Shown in pieces: positions 44,054 to 52,075 of a DNA stretch of 64,000 bases. The first letter of the stretch is position 1, and each line of letters begins with the position of its first letter. The notes below the pieces were generated by a model, which saw nothing but the letters and a program-made list of their open reading frames with translations, was not told the origin of the DNA and did no database searches. The position numbers were made by a program, and so were the translations under genes. Origin of the DNA: Neisseria mucosa (GTDB lineage: Bacteria > Pseudomonadota > Gammaproteobacteria > Burkholderiales > Neisseriaceae). The stretch covers positions 17,588 to 81,587 of the forward strand of contig NZ_POWX01000013.1 in NCBI RefSeq assembly GCF_003044445.1, given 5' to 3'.

Positions 44054-44572
44054 TCAATAGGCGATGCTTTTTGCTGCTTCGTTCAAACCGTTTTCCAAAG
44101 ATTCCAGCATGGCGGTATAACCGTCGCCTTGTTGCGGGGTGGTAACGTCAAACGGTTTGTTGCGCCCGTCCGGCCACAGGGCGTAGCCGCTGACGGTAGT
44201 CTGCCCCTGATAGCTGCCTTGGAAGGCTTCGATATAGATTTTCAGGGTTTGGCTGCTTTGGCTGCGCGAGGCGGGAACGAAAGTATGGCGCGGGTTGAGG
44301 CGGTTGAGTTTGTTGCTGAGGTTTGCCGCCAACGCGCCGTCAAGAGGCGCCGCCCAAAGGTGGTTCTTCGCCAGATTCACATGATACGCATCGGTTTGGT
44401 AAACGAGGCCGCCGTTGGCGAGCGGTTCGGCAAGGTTGACTTTGACCGCGATTTCACTGCCTTGCGCCGCCGGCCGGATGTATTGGCTGTCGGGCAGGAC
44501 GAAATATTGCGGGCTTTGCGCGGTGCCGCAGGCGGCAAGCGTCAGGGCGGCGGCAATCGGGAAGAGGCGCAT
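44054..44572 (-). CDS. pqiC: PqiC-like lipoprotein
   Basis: 172 aa. Lipobox LAAC (Cys15), then an ABC_trans_aux fold (PQYFVLPDSQYIRP, LSNKLNRLNPRHTFVP, YIEAFQGSYQGQTTVSGYALW). PqiC anchors the PqiB tube to the outer membrane in E. coli. Its ATG overlaps the pqiB stop by one base (TAATG), so translation is coupled. Confidence 0.9.
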   Translation of the reverse strand: MRLFPIAAALTLAACGTAQSPQYFVLPDSQYIRPAAQGSEIAVKVNLAEPLANGGLVYQTDAYHVNLAKNHLWAAPLDGALAANLSNKLNRLNPRHTFVPASRSQSSQTLKIYIEAFQGSYQGQTTVSGYALWPDGRNKPFDVTTPQQGDGYTAMLESLENGLNEAAKSIAY

Positions 44573-46233
44573 TATCGGCTTCCTTTCGGGATGGGGTCTT
44601 TGCTGCTGCTGTTGAAAATCAGCGCATTGGGTTTTTCTTTTAAAGTATTAATGACGGGCTGTACGTCTCTGAGGGTTTTGTCCAGGCTTTGCAGGGTATT
44701 TTGCACGTCGCCGTAGATGGGTGATTGCGGCGATACGCCTTGCAGGGTCTGGCGCAATTCTTTCAAGGTTTGGTTCAGCTCGTTCGGAATGTTTTGCGTT
44801 TGTGGTTTGCCAACCAGTTTGTCAATGGAGCTTAGGGCGGCATTGGCAGATTTGAGGGTGGATTTGAGTTCGGCAAGCGAGCCGTTCAACCCGGCAACGG
44901 TTTTATCCAACGCCAGATTGTTGAATTTCTCTAACAAATCCGCCACTTTTGCCTGCAAATCATCCAAACCGCCGCCTTGTGTGGCAATGACGGTATCGCC
45001 TGCGTAAACGGTGTGCGGTCGCAGCTTGGGCGAAGACGAGGGTTGGTCGGTCAGTTCGACCATTTTGCTGCCGGTAATCAAATTGTTGCTGGAAATGGTG
45101 GCGGTCAGACCTTTGCCCAAAGCGGCTTGGAATTGTTGTTTCCAATGTTCTTTGCTTTGTTCGTCGGCATTGATTTCCATGCGCGACGGCTCGATGCGGA
45201 TACGCACGGGAATCCAGCCGTTTTCAAACAGATGCAGGCTGTCGTTGCGGTCGAAATAGGGAACGTCGGAAACCACGCCCACATTCAGTCCTTTATATTC
45301 GACGGGCGAACCGGCGGTCAAGCCGCGCACGGACTGTTTGAAAAAAGCGGTGTAATACAACGAACGGTCGTCGGGCAGATTTGCCACTTCGCTGCGGCTG
45401 TCGTAAAGCGTGAAACTGTCTTCACTTTTCACATTTTTGCTGTTTTTGGTTTTCGGCGAATCAAACGAAATTGCGCCGGACAGCAACGCGGGCAAAGGAG
45501 CGGAATTAAGTTTCACGCCACTGCCTGTGGTTTCGATATTGATGCCGCTCTCCAGCCAAAAGCGGCTTTCCGAATTAATCAGTTTGTCGTTCGGGCTTTG
45601 GATGAAGATGGTGTAATGCACGGTTTGGTCGGCAGGCTCGAAATGCGCGCTTTCTACCTGTCCGACCATAAAGTTTTCATAAAGCACGGGGCTGCTGACG
45701 TTGAGGATTTTGTCGTTTTGACCGACCAGCTTCAGGCGCAGGCCGCTTTGTCCGATGGCGGCAATCGGCGGGATGTCCTGCACTTCAAATACGTCCTTCG
45801 TTTCATTGCTTTTGCCGGGCGTAAACGCGATATACGAGCCGGACAGGAGCGTGCTCAAACCGGTTACGCCGCTTTGGTCGATGCGTGGTTTCACCACCCA
45901 AAACTGCGTATCGCTGCGGATGAGGTCTTTCGCATCGGCGTTAAGCTGGGCGGTGACTTCCACGCCTTTTTGGTCGTCGCGCAGCTTGATGCGGGTAACG
46001 TGTCCGACATCGACGTTCAATACTTTAATCACCGTGTTGTTGACTTCAATGCCTTCCGCGCTGTCCATCAAAAGCGTTACCACCGGACCTCGGTTGCGGA
46101 TGTCTTTCACCAGCAGCCAGCCGCCTGCAATCAGCGCAATCAGCGGAATCAGCCACACGATAGACGTGAAGACATTGGTTTTTTTAACACGCGCGGGTGC
46201 GCGATGTGTTTGAGAAGAATCGTGTTTTTTCAT
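44572..46233 (-). CDS. pqiB: Intermembrane transport protein PqiB (MCE family)
   Basis: 553 aa. One N-terminal transmembrane helix (FTSIVWLIPLIALIAGGWLLV) is followed by three MCE domains (starting around RGPVVTLLMDSAEGIEVNNTVIKVLNVDVG; ETKDVFEVQDIPPIAAIGQSGLRLKLV; ...FKQSVRGLTAGSPVEYKGLNVG) and a long coiled-coil tail. In E. coli PqiB hexamers form a periplasmic needle for lipid movement between membranes. Overlaps pqiA by 4 nt. Confidence 0.93.
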   Translation of the reverse strand: MKKHDSSQTHRAPARVKKTNVFTSIVWLIPLIALIAGGWLLVKDIRNRGPVVTLLMDSAEGIEVNNTVIKVLNVDVGHVTRIKLRDDQKGVEVTAQLNADAKDLIRSDTQFWVVKPRIDQSGVTGLSTLLSGSYIAFTPGKSNETKDVFEVQDIPPIAAIGQSGLRLKLVGQNDKILNVSSPVLYENFMVGQVESAHFEPADQTVHYTIFIQSPNDKLINSESRFWLESGINIETTGSGVKLNSAPLPALLSGAISFDSPKTKNSKNVKSEDSFTLYDSRSEVANLPDDRSLYYTAFFKQSVRGLTAGSPVEYKGLNVGVVSDVPYFDRNDSLHLFENGWIPVRIRIEPSRMEINADEQSKEHWKQQFQAALGKGLTATISSNNLITGSKMVELTDQPSSSPKLRPHTVYAGDTVIATQGGGLDDLQAKVADLLEKFNNLALDKTVAGLNGSLAELKSTLKSANAALSSIDKLVGKPQTQNIPNELNQTLKELRQTLQGVSPQSPIYGDVQNTLQSLDKTLRDVQPVINTLKEKPNALIFNSSSKDPIPKGSR

Positions 46234-47540
46234 TGTTTCTGGTTATCGTCGGAATCGGGGTCGTCTGAAAGCTGCTGCTGCCTGTCCCAAATCAGGCGGG
46301 GGTCGAAATAATAGGCAGACAGCATGGTCAATACCACCACCAGGCAGAAATAAACCGCCGCCCCGCCGGGGACGACGCGCGCCATGTTGGTGTGGAACGA
46401 ACTCATCAAAATAATAATCACAAAAATATCGATCATCGACCAGCGGCCGATGGATTCGGTAATCCGGTAAAGCACCGACATTTTCGGCGCGCTCATCGGC
46501 GGTTTGAAATAAGCAGACGCAATCAAAACCGCCATCGCGATAATCTTCAATACCGGCACCAAAATACTCGCGCTGAAAATAATCACCGCAATCAGCCTGT
46601 CGCCGTCGTTCCACATATACACAATGCCGTTGAAAATCGTATTGACTTCCAGCGCGGTAGGGTTCGACGAAATCATAATCGGCAGAATATTTGCGGGGAA
46701 ATACAGGATAAACGCCGCAATCAAAAACGCCAGCGAAATGCTCAGGCTTTTCGGGCGGCGGCGGTACAAATCCGCACCGCAAACCTCGCAAGGCTGCTCG
46801 TCTTTATCGCGGAAATACAGGCAGCGGCTGCAACAAATTTTGTCTTCAGATGCCGCTTGTACCGCATCCCCGCCCGTCAGCCTGTGGATTTTATAATAAA
46901 CCCAATGCTGCGGAATCGAGACCGAAGTCCGAATCAGCATGACCGACAGCGCAAACATCAAATAAAACGCCGAGCCGAATTCAACCTCCGCCACAGACGA
47001 GAGCTTGATATACGCCACCAAAGTGGAAATAAAAAACACATCCACCATAATCGCATGGCGCAGCCTGACCAAAACCCGCGTCGCAAACCGCAGCGCAGGA
47101 TACGCCTGCTCGCGCACCAGTGCGGTATAAACGTACAGGCAGAGCAGCAAAAACAATACCGGCGCGCCGAAAGTGAGGACGAACATCACTTCCGCCAGAA
47201 AGCCGTAATCCTGATAAATCAAAAGCCGCATCATTTCCGGCAGCGACAGGACGGATGTTACGCCGAAGAGTTCCACGCGGATATAAACCATGCTGTACGC
47301 AAACGCCATCAAAATCAGCGAAGTCGTCGCGTAAGCCAGCGGCGCAACATAAGGATTGTTTTCCACCTCGACCACTTCATGATTGCACACCGGACAATGC
47401 GCTTCCTGCCCCTGCCGCAGGCGCGGAATATCCATGCGGTTGCCGCAGTCCGGGCAATCCACCGTATGCGCCGGCAGCGATGCATCGGGCAGGTAGGATT
47501 TATAACGCCACCAGCGCGTATAGCTAGGAATCGGTTTCAT
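46230..47540 (-). CDS. pqiA: Intermembrane transport protein PqiA
   Basis: 436 aa from ATG 47540. Two zinc-ribbon-like motifs at the start of each half (CPDCGNRMDIPRLRQGQEAHCPVC and CSRCLYFRDKDEQPCEVCG), each followed by four transmembrane helices: two PqiA domains. It is the inner-membrane partner of PqiB. No good Shine-Dalgarno precedes 47540 (the upstream bases are C/T-rich); an in-frame ATG at 47618 is possible but adds an untypical N-terminus. Confidence 0.9.
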   Translation of the reverse strand: MKPIPSYTRWWRYKSYLPDASLPAHTVDCPDCGNRMDIPRLRQGQEAHCPVCNHEVVEVENNPYVAPLAYATTSLILMAFAYSMVYIRVELFGVTSVLSLPEMMRLLIYQDYGFLAEVMFVLTFGAPVLFLLLCLYVYTALVREQAYPALRFATRVLVRLRHAIMVDVFFISTLVAYIKLSSVAEVEFGSAFYLMFALSVMLIRTSVSIPQHWVYYKIHRLTGGDAVQAASEDKICCSRCLYFRDKDEQPCEVCGADLYRRRPKSLSISLAFLIAAFILYFPANILPIMISSNPTALEVNTIFNGIVYMWNDGDRLIAVIIFSASILVPVLKIIAMAVLIASAYFKPPMSAPKMSVLYRITESIGRWSMIDIFVIIILMSSFHTNMARVVPGGAAVYFCLVVVLTMLSAYYFDPRLIWDRQQQLSDDPDSDDNQKQ

Positions 47541-47731
47541 GGGAAAAGGGGGAGGACGGAAAAGTGTATAGAAAGACTCGGCATTATAAGGGAAAACAGA
47601 AAGATAGCCTAACCTCACTAAATATCAAGACATCAAAATATCAAGGCATCAAAAGGTCGTCTGAAAACATTGCTGTTACTGCCTATATCTGACAAGCCGG
47701 AGTAAATCAAAACAGTAAATATCTACATTGT

Positions 47732-47838
47732 TATAGCGGATTAAAATAAAAATGAGACAAAGCAGCAACGGGTGCCGTTTACGGGTAGTATATAAGGGCG
47801 TTGGCAACGCTGTATCATTGCAATTTTAATCCGCTATA
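47732..47838. repeat. CREE-like element with a different core
   Basis: Ends TATAGCGGATTAAAAT and ATTTTAATCCGCTATA are Correia-type, but the interior (GAGACAAAGCAGCAACGGGT ... AGGGCGTTGGCAACGCTGTA) differs from all other copies in the window. 107 bp, in the pqiA-lysC gap, which also has one solitary DUS at 47654-47665 and no gene. Confidence 0.75.
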
Positions 47839-47914
47839 CCACCACCCTCTCCTGTAATCTTTTCACTCAAAAATGCCTGATTCAAAAAACTGGGCTACTT
47901 TTCCACAATAAAAT

Positions 47915-47951
47915 AAAAGGTCGTCTGAAAATAAGTTTTCAGACGACCTTT
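47915..47951. terminator. DUS inverted pair after lysC
   Basis: AAAAGGTCGTCTGAAAATAAGTTTTCAGACGACCTTTC, loop about 5 nt, 17 bp past the lysC stop. Confidence 0.8.
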
Positions 47952-47967
47952 CAAACATATAACCCAA

Positions 47968-49185
47968 TTAACCCAAATCAAACGCTTTGTGCAGGACGCG
48001 GGTGGCGAGTTCCATGTATTTCTCGTCAATCAAGACGGAAACTTTGATTTCTGAGGTAGAAATCATTTGGATGTTGATGCCTTCTTCGGCGAGGGTGCGG
48101 AAGATTTTGGCGGCAACGCCGACGTGCGAACGCATGCCCAAGCCGACTGCGGAGACTTTGCACACGGTGTCGTCGCCGTCGATGGCGGCTGCGCCGATGC
48201 TGTCTTGCAGTTTGGTCAGGATTTCGATGGTTTGTTTGTACTCGCCGCGCGGTACGGTGAAGGAGAAATCGGTAGTGCCTTCGCTGCCGACATTTTGGAT
48301 GATCATATCGACTTCGATGTTGGCATCGGCAACCGCGCCTAAAATCTGATAGGCGACGCCGGGTTTGTCGGGTACGCCGCGCACGTTGATGCGGGCTTGG
48401 TTTTTATCGAATGCGATACCGGTTACGGCAGCTCTTTCCATGTTGTCGTCCTCTTCAAAGGTAATTAAGGTGCCGTTGCCGCCGTCTTGCAGGCTGCTCA
48501 GTACGCGCAGGCGCACTTTGTATTTTCCGGCGAATTCTACTGAACGGATTTGCAAAACTTTCGAACCGAGGCTTGCCAGTTCGATCATTTCTTCAAATGT
48601 AACCGTATCCATGCGGCGCGCTTCAGGCACGACGCGGGGGTCGGTGGTGTAAACGCCGTCTACGTCGGTATAGATTTGGCATTCGTCCGCTTTGAGGGCC
48701 GCGGCGAGCGCAACGGCGGAGGTGTCGGAACCGCCGCGTCCGAGCGTGGAAATATCGCCTTCGCTGCTGATGCCTTGGAAGCCGGCGACGATGACGACTT
48801 TGCCCTCGGCGAGGTCGGCGCGCATTTTTTCGTCATCGATGCTTTCGATGCGGGCTTTGGTGTGGGAAGTATCGGTTTTGAGGGCGACCTGCCAGCCGGT
48901 GTAGCTTTTGGCATCCACGCAGATGTCTTTCAATGCCATTGCCAAAAGGCCGATGGTCACTTGCTCGCCGGTGGACAAGACTACGTCCAGCTCGCGCGGA
49001 TCGGGATGCTCCTGCATTTCGTGCGCCAGCGCAACCAGGCGGTTGGTTTCGCCGCTCATGGCGGATACGACGACAACGATGTCGTGTCCTTCGGCGCGGG
49101 CTTTGGCGACACGTTTGGCTACGTTTTTAATGCGTTCGGGTGAGCCTACTGATGTGCCGCCGTATTTGTGTACGATTAACGCCAT
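47968..49185 (-). CDS. lysC: Aspartate kinase
   Basis: 405 aa from ATG 49185 (MALIVHKYGGTSVGSPERI). The catalytic kinase domain shows KYGGTSV, VVVVSAMSGETNRL and GRGGSDTSAVALAAAL; two C-terminal ACT domains (VRGVPDKPGVAYQILGAVADANIEVDMI) bind lysine/threonine for feedback. First step of the aspartate family pathway and of diaminopimelate synthesis. The single polypeptide may also give a beta subunit from an internal start, as in other class-II aspartokinases; no such site was verified. Residues upstream of 49185 are untypical. Confidence 0.96.
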   Translation of the reverse strand: MALIVHKYGGTSVGSPERIKNVAKRVAKARAEGHDIVVVVSAMSGETNRLVALAHEMQEHPDPRELDVVLSTGEQVTIGLLAMALKDICVDAKSYTGWQVALKTDTSHTKARIESIDDEKMRADLAEGKVVIVAGFQGISSEGDISTLGRGGSDTSAVALAAALKADECQIYTDVDGVYTTDPRVVPEARRMDTVTFEEMIELASLGSKVLQIRSVEFAGKYKVRLRVLSSLQDGGNGTLITFEEDDNMERAAVTGIAFDKNQARINVRGVPDKPGVAYQILGAVADANIEVDMIIQNVGSEGTTDFSFTVPRGEYKQTIEILTKLQDSIGAAAIDGDDTVCKVSAVGLGMRSHVGVAAKIFRTLAEEGINIQMISTSEIKVSVLIDEKYMELATRVLHKAFDLG

Positions 49186-49371
49186 GTTTCGTGCTTTCTG
49201 TTTGAGATTGGTAGGGCAGCGCGGTGCTGCAAAGTCGAAATCTTCCCGTCTGCTTGAGCGAGTTTTCACGCTGCGGCAAAAGGCGGGCAAATCTTTGTGT
49301 ATTTTACTGTCGTTTACATGAATTTCAAAGATAAATTGGATTTTGGCGGCAAATAGGCCGTCGGATAGCGG

Positions 49372-49404
49372 AGGTCGTCTGAAAATATGGTTTCAGACGA
49401 CCTT
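49372..49404. other. DUS inverted pair between lysC and mop
   Basis: AGGTCGTCTGAAAATATGGTTTCAGACGACCTTTT lies between divergent genes. The rest of the 389-bp gap holds the mop promoter and no gene. Confidence 0.65.
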
Positions 49405-49497
49405 TTGCTGCAGAACCAATAGTTAAATCACGTTATATTTTCCCATTCAATTAGCACAAAAGCCTAATTGTTAAGAACTATTTAATTTGAAGGGATA

Positions 49498-49527
49498 TTG
49501 AATTAATGCGTCTAGAAGCGGTATAGT
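49498..49527 (+). promoter_or_regulatory. Promoter of the mop gene
   Basis: -35 TTGAAT (49498-49503), 18-bp spacer, -10 TATAGT (49522-49527), giving a leader of about 40 nt. Confidence 0.6.
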
Positions 49528-49574
49528 GCCATTTATTCAGATTCAAATAATAGACATAGGAAAGGAATTTCATT

Positions 49575-50003
49575 ATGCAAATCAGCGCACGCAACCAATT
49601 CAACGGCATCGTTAAAGACATCCGCAACGGCGCGGTCAACAGCGAAGTAACCGTATCCCTGCCGACCGGACAGGAAATCGTAGCAGCCGTTACTTGCGAG
49701 AGCGTCAGCAACCTCGGCTTGGAAAAAGGCAAGGCTGTTGTGGTGCTGATTAAGACGGGCAGCATCTTGATTGCCAACAATCTCGACAATATCAAACTTT
49801 CCGCACGCAACCAGTTGTCAGGCATCATCAGCCATATCGAACGCGGCTCGGTCAACAGCATCGTTGATTTGGACTTGGGCGATGGCTTGGCTTTGAGCGC
49901 AGGCATTACCGTGAAAAGCAGCGATTTGCTGAATCTGGTACCCGGCCAAAAAGCAACGGCTGTTTTCAAGGCAGGCGCGGTTATTTTGGGCGTATTGGCA
50001 TAA
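49575..50003 (+). CDS. Molybdate-binding Mop (molbindin) protein, two TOBE domains
   Basis: 142 aa, two tandem Mop/TOBE repeats: MQISARNQFNGIVKDIRNGAVNSEVTVSL and LSARNQLSGIISHIERGSVNSIVDLDL, each ending in a strand such as KTGSILIAN. Such molbindins bind molybdate or tungstate for storage or buffering. No mod transport gene is adjacent. Its downstream hairpin is built from GCCGTCTGAAAC, not the AGGTCGTCTGAA used elsewhere in the window, which hints at transfer from a Neisseria using the standard DUS dialect. ATG 49575 follows AAAGGAA. Confidence 0.9.
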   Translation: MQISARNQFNGIVKDIRNGAVNSEVTVSLPTGQEIVAAVTCESVSNLGLEKGKAVVVLIKTGSILIANNLDNIKLSARNQLSGIISHIERGSVNSIVDLDLGDGLALSAGITVKSSDLLNLVPGQKATAVFKAGAVILGVLA

Positions 50004-50025
50004 TCCGAACTGTCCGATTCAAAAA

Positions 50026-50058
50026 AGCCGTCTGAAACTTCAGGTTTCAGACGGCTTT
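50026..50058. terminator. Terminator made of standard-dialect DUS
   Basis: AAAAAGCCGTCTGAAACTT and its complement AGGTTTCAGACGGCTTTTTT, loop of a few bases and a T run. The only inverted pair in the window with GCCGTCTGAA. Confidence 0.9.
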
Positions 50059-50079
50059 TTTATCATTTTCAGGATACCG

Positions 50080-50820
50080 TTATCCGACAGAGCGAGATAG
50101 TTTTAATGCGTTTTGCTGATGCGCGGTTAACTCGGCAATGCCTTTTTGCGCCAGCGCAATCAGTTTGCCCAATTCATCGAGGCTGAACGGCGCGCCTTCC
50201 GCCGTGCCTTGGATTTCGATGATTTTGCCCGAAACGGTCATAACGATGTTGACGTCGCTGTCGCAGCCGGAGTCTTCGGGGTAATCCAAATCCAAAAGCG
50301 GTACACCGTTCACGACGCCTGCAGAGACGGCGGCAACGGCTTCGCGGATGGGATTTTCGCTGATGAGGTCGTCTGAAAGCAGCTTGTTGACCGCAATTTG
50401 CAGTGCGACGAATGCGCCGGTAATAGACGCGGTGCGCGTTCCGCCATCAGCCTGAATCACGTCGCAGTCAATTAGGATTTGGCGTTCGCCCAGTTTTTCC
50501 ATATCTACGACGGCGCGCAGCGAACGCCCGATCAGACGCTGGATTTCCTGAGTGCGACCCGACTGCTTGCCTGCCGTGGCTTCACGGCGCATACGCGAGG
50601 CGGTGGACGCGGGCAGCATCCCGTATTCGGCAGTAACCCAGCCCTGCCCCTTGCCGCGAAGGAACGGCGGAACATTTTCGTCGATGGAAGCGGTGCAGAT
50701 AACTTTGGTGTTGCCGCATTCGATCAGGCACGAACCGTCGGCGTGCGGCAGGAAGTGCGGGGTGATTTTGATGTCGCGCAGGCTGTCGGCAGCGCGTGAA
50801 GTGCGGGTGTAACTGCTCAT
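50080..50820 (-). CDS. rph: Ribonuclease PH
   Basis: 246 aa. The family signature GWVTAEYGMLPASTASRMRREA, the catalytic QIQRLIGRSLRAVVD segment and CDVIQADGGTRTASITGAFVAL are all present. It trims tRNA 3' ends with inorganic phosphate. Convergent with mop and divergent from yicC. A DUS is embedded in the coding region near 50371-50380. Confidence 0.97.
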   Translation of the reverse strand: MSSYTRTSRAADSLRDIKITPHFLPHADGSCLIECGNTKVICTASIDENVPPFLRGKGQGWVTAEYGMLPASTASRMRREATAGKQSGRTQEIQRLIGRSLRAVVDMEKLGERQILIDCDVIQADGGTRTASITGAFVALQIAVNKLLSDDLISENPIREAVAAVSAGVVNGVPLLDLDYPEDSGCDSDVNIVMTVSGKIIEIQGTAEGAPFSLDELGKLIALAQKGIAELTAHQQNALKLSRSVG

Positions 50821-50890
50821 GATTTGTCCTTTGGGGAAGCGGTGAAAATTTGTGGTCGGTATTATACGGGATTCGGCGGGATGGCTGCTT

Positions 50891-50923
50891 AAGGTCGTCT
50901 GAAATCGTTTTCAGACGACCTTA
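50891..50923. other. DUS inverted pair between rph and yicC
   Basis: AAGGTCGTCTGAAATCGTTTTCAGACGACCTTA between divergent genes; likely an uptake signal rather than a terminator. Confidence 0.65.
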
Positions 50924-50981
50924 TTCTATATTGTGTTATAGTCCCTCCACTTTCACTCGTATTTTGAAACGGAGTAAAACC

Positions 50982-51863
50982 ATGACTCAATCCATCCATA
51001 TCCACAGTATGACCGGCTTTGCCAATGCCGCAGGCGAATGCGGCGGCAAGCGCGTGAACTTGGAAATCCGCGCGGTGAACCACCGTTATCTGGATGTCCA
51101 ATTCCGTATGCCTGAAGAATTGCGTTATCTGGAAGGCGCGTTGCGCGAGAAAATTGCGGCTTCGGCCGCACGCGGCAAACTGGAATGCCGTATTCAGTTG
51201 CAGGACGCGGCAGTCGGCGGGCAGAGTTTGGAAACCAATGAAGAATTGGTGAAACAGTTGTCCGATTTGAACAAAACTTGGCGCAAGGAACACGGTTTCG
51301 GCAAGCTGACAGTCGCTGAAGTGTTGCGCTTTCCGGGTGTATTGGCAGGTCAAAGCGAAGACCCCGAAGCTTTGGCGAAAACCGTGCAAGAGCTGTTGGA
51401 CGAAGCGTTGAAAGAGTTTGCCGCCGCCCGCAAACGCGAAGGCAAAAAACTCGGCGAACATCTGTTGCAACGTTTGTCCAGCATGGAAGAAATCGTGGAT
51501 GCCTTGAGCGAACTGTTCCCCAGCCTGCTTCAGGCGCATATGGACAAGGTGAACGCGCGTTTGGCGGAAGCAGTCGGCAATATCGACAATGACCGTTTGC
51601 AACAGGAATTTGCGCTGTTTATCCAAAAATCCGATGTTGACGAAGAATTCAGCCGCCTGCGCACGCACATCGCCGAAGTCCGCCGCATCGTTACGGAAAA
51701 CAAAGGCAGCGCGGGCAAACGCTTGGACTTCCTGATGCAGGAATTGAACCGCGAAGCGAACACGTTGGGCAGCAAAGCGATCGCGGCGGAATGCACGCAG
51801 GCTTCGGTCGAACTGAAAGTTTTGATCGAGCAAATGCGCGAGCAGGTTCAAAACATCGAATAA
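50982..51863 (+). CDS. yicC: YicC-family endoribonuclease
   Basis: 293 aa from ATG 50982, which follows ACGGAGTAAAACC. The start MTQSIHIHSMTGFANA and EIRAVNHRYLDVQFRMPEELRYLE are family hallmarks, as are the C-terminal QELNREANTLGSKA and ELKVLIEQMREQVQNIE. YicC proteins are Mg/Mn-dependent RNases; E. coli YicC acts in sRNA turnover. Upstream in-frame residues are untypical. Confidence 0.94.
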   Translation: MTQSIHIHSMTGFANAAGECGGKRVNLEIRAVNHRYLDVQFRMPEELRYLEGALREKIAASAARGKLECRIQLQDAAVGGQSLETNEELVKQLSDLNKTWRKEHGFGKLTVAEVLRFPGVLAGQSEDPEALAKTVQELLDEALKEFAAARKREGKKLGEHLLQRLSSMEEIVDALSELFPSLLQAHMDKVNARLAEAVGNIDNDRLQQEFALFIQKSDVDEEFSRLRTHIAEVRRIVTENKGSAGKRLDFLMQELNREANTLGSKAIAAECTQASVELKVLIEQMREQVQNIE

Positions 51864-51880
51864 GCCTTCAAAAATAAAAC

Positions 51881-51927
51881 AAAGGTCGTCTGAAAAGCCA
51901 TTTTCTGCTTTTCAGACGACCTTTTTT
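51881..51927. terminator. DUS inverted pair after yicC
   Basis: AAAGGTCGTCTGAAAAGCC ... GCTTTTCAGACGACCTTTTTT, loop about 10 nt with a T run. Confidence 0.85.
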
Positions 51928-52001
51928 GATACCGCAATCCGTGCCCTGCCCTGTTGTTCATCATACTGCCCCACCCTATTTACCAAACCTCCCTCCCCTG
52001 C

Positions 52002-52030
52002 TTTTCAGACGACCTCCTGCCCGCTATAAT
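52002..52030 (+). promoter_or_regulatory. Promoter of fumC
   Basis: -10 TATAAT (52025-52030) with -35 TTTTCA (52002-52007) 17 bp upstream; the -35 is part of a solitary DUS. Confidence 0.6.
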
Positions 52031-52036
52031 ACGCTT

Positions 52037-52055
52037 GCAAATTATTTGCATTATC
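52037..52055 (-). promoter_or_regulatory. Possible Fur box over the fumC start site
   Basis: On the minus strand GATAATGCAAATAATTTGC matches the 19-bp Fur consensus GATAATGATAATCATTATC at 14 positions, just downstream of the -10, a repressing position. Fits an iron-independent fumarase; not proven. Confidence 0.5.
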
Positions 52056-52075
52056 ATTTAATTCAGGAGAAACAC

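Noticed and set aside
44977..46311. 444-aa open frame antisense to pqiB
   Set aside because: No start signal or family motif; pqiB on the other strand is continuous with overlapping pqiA and pqiC.
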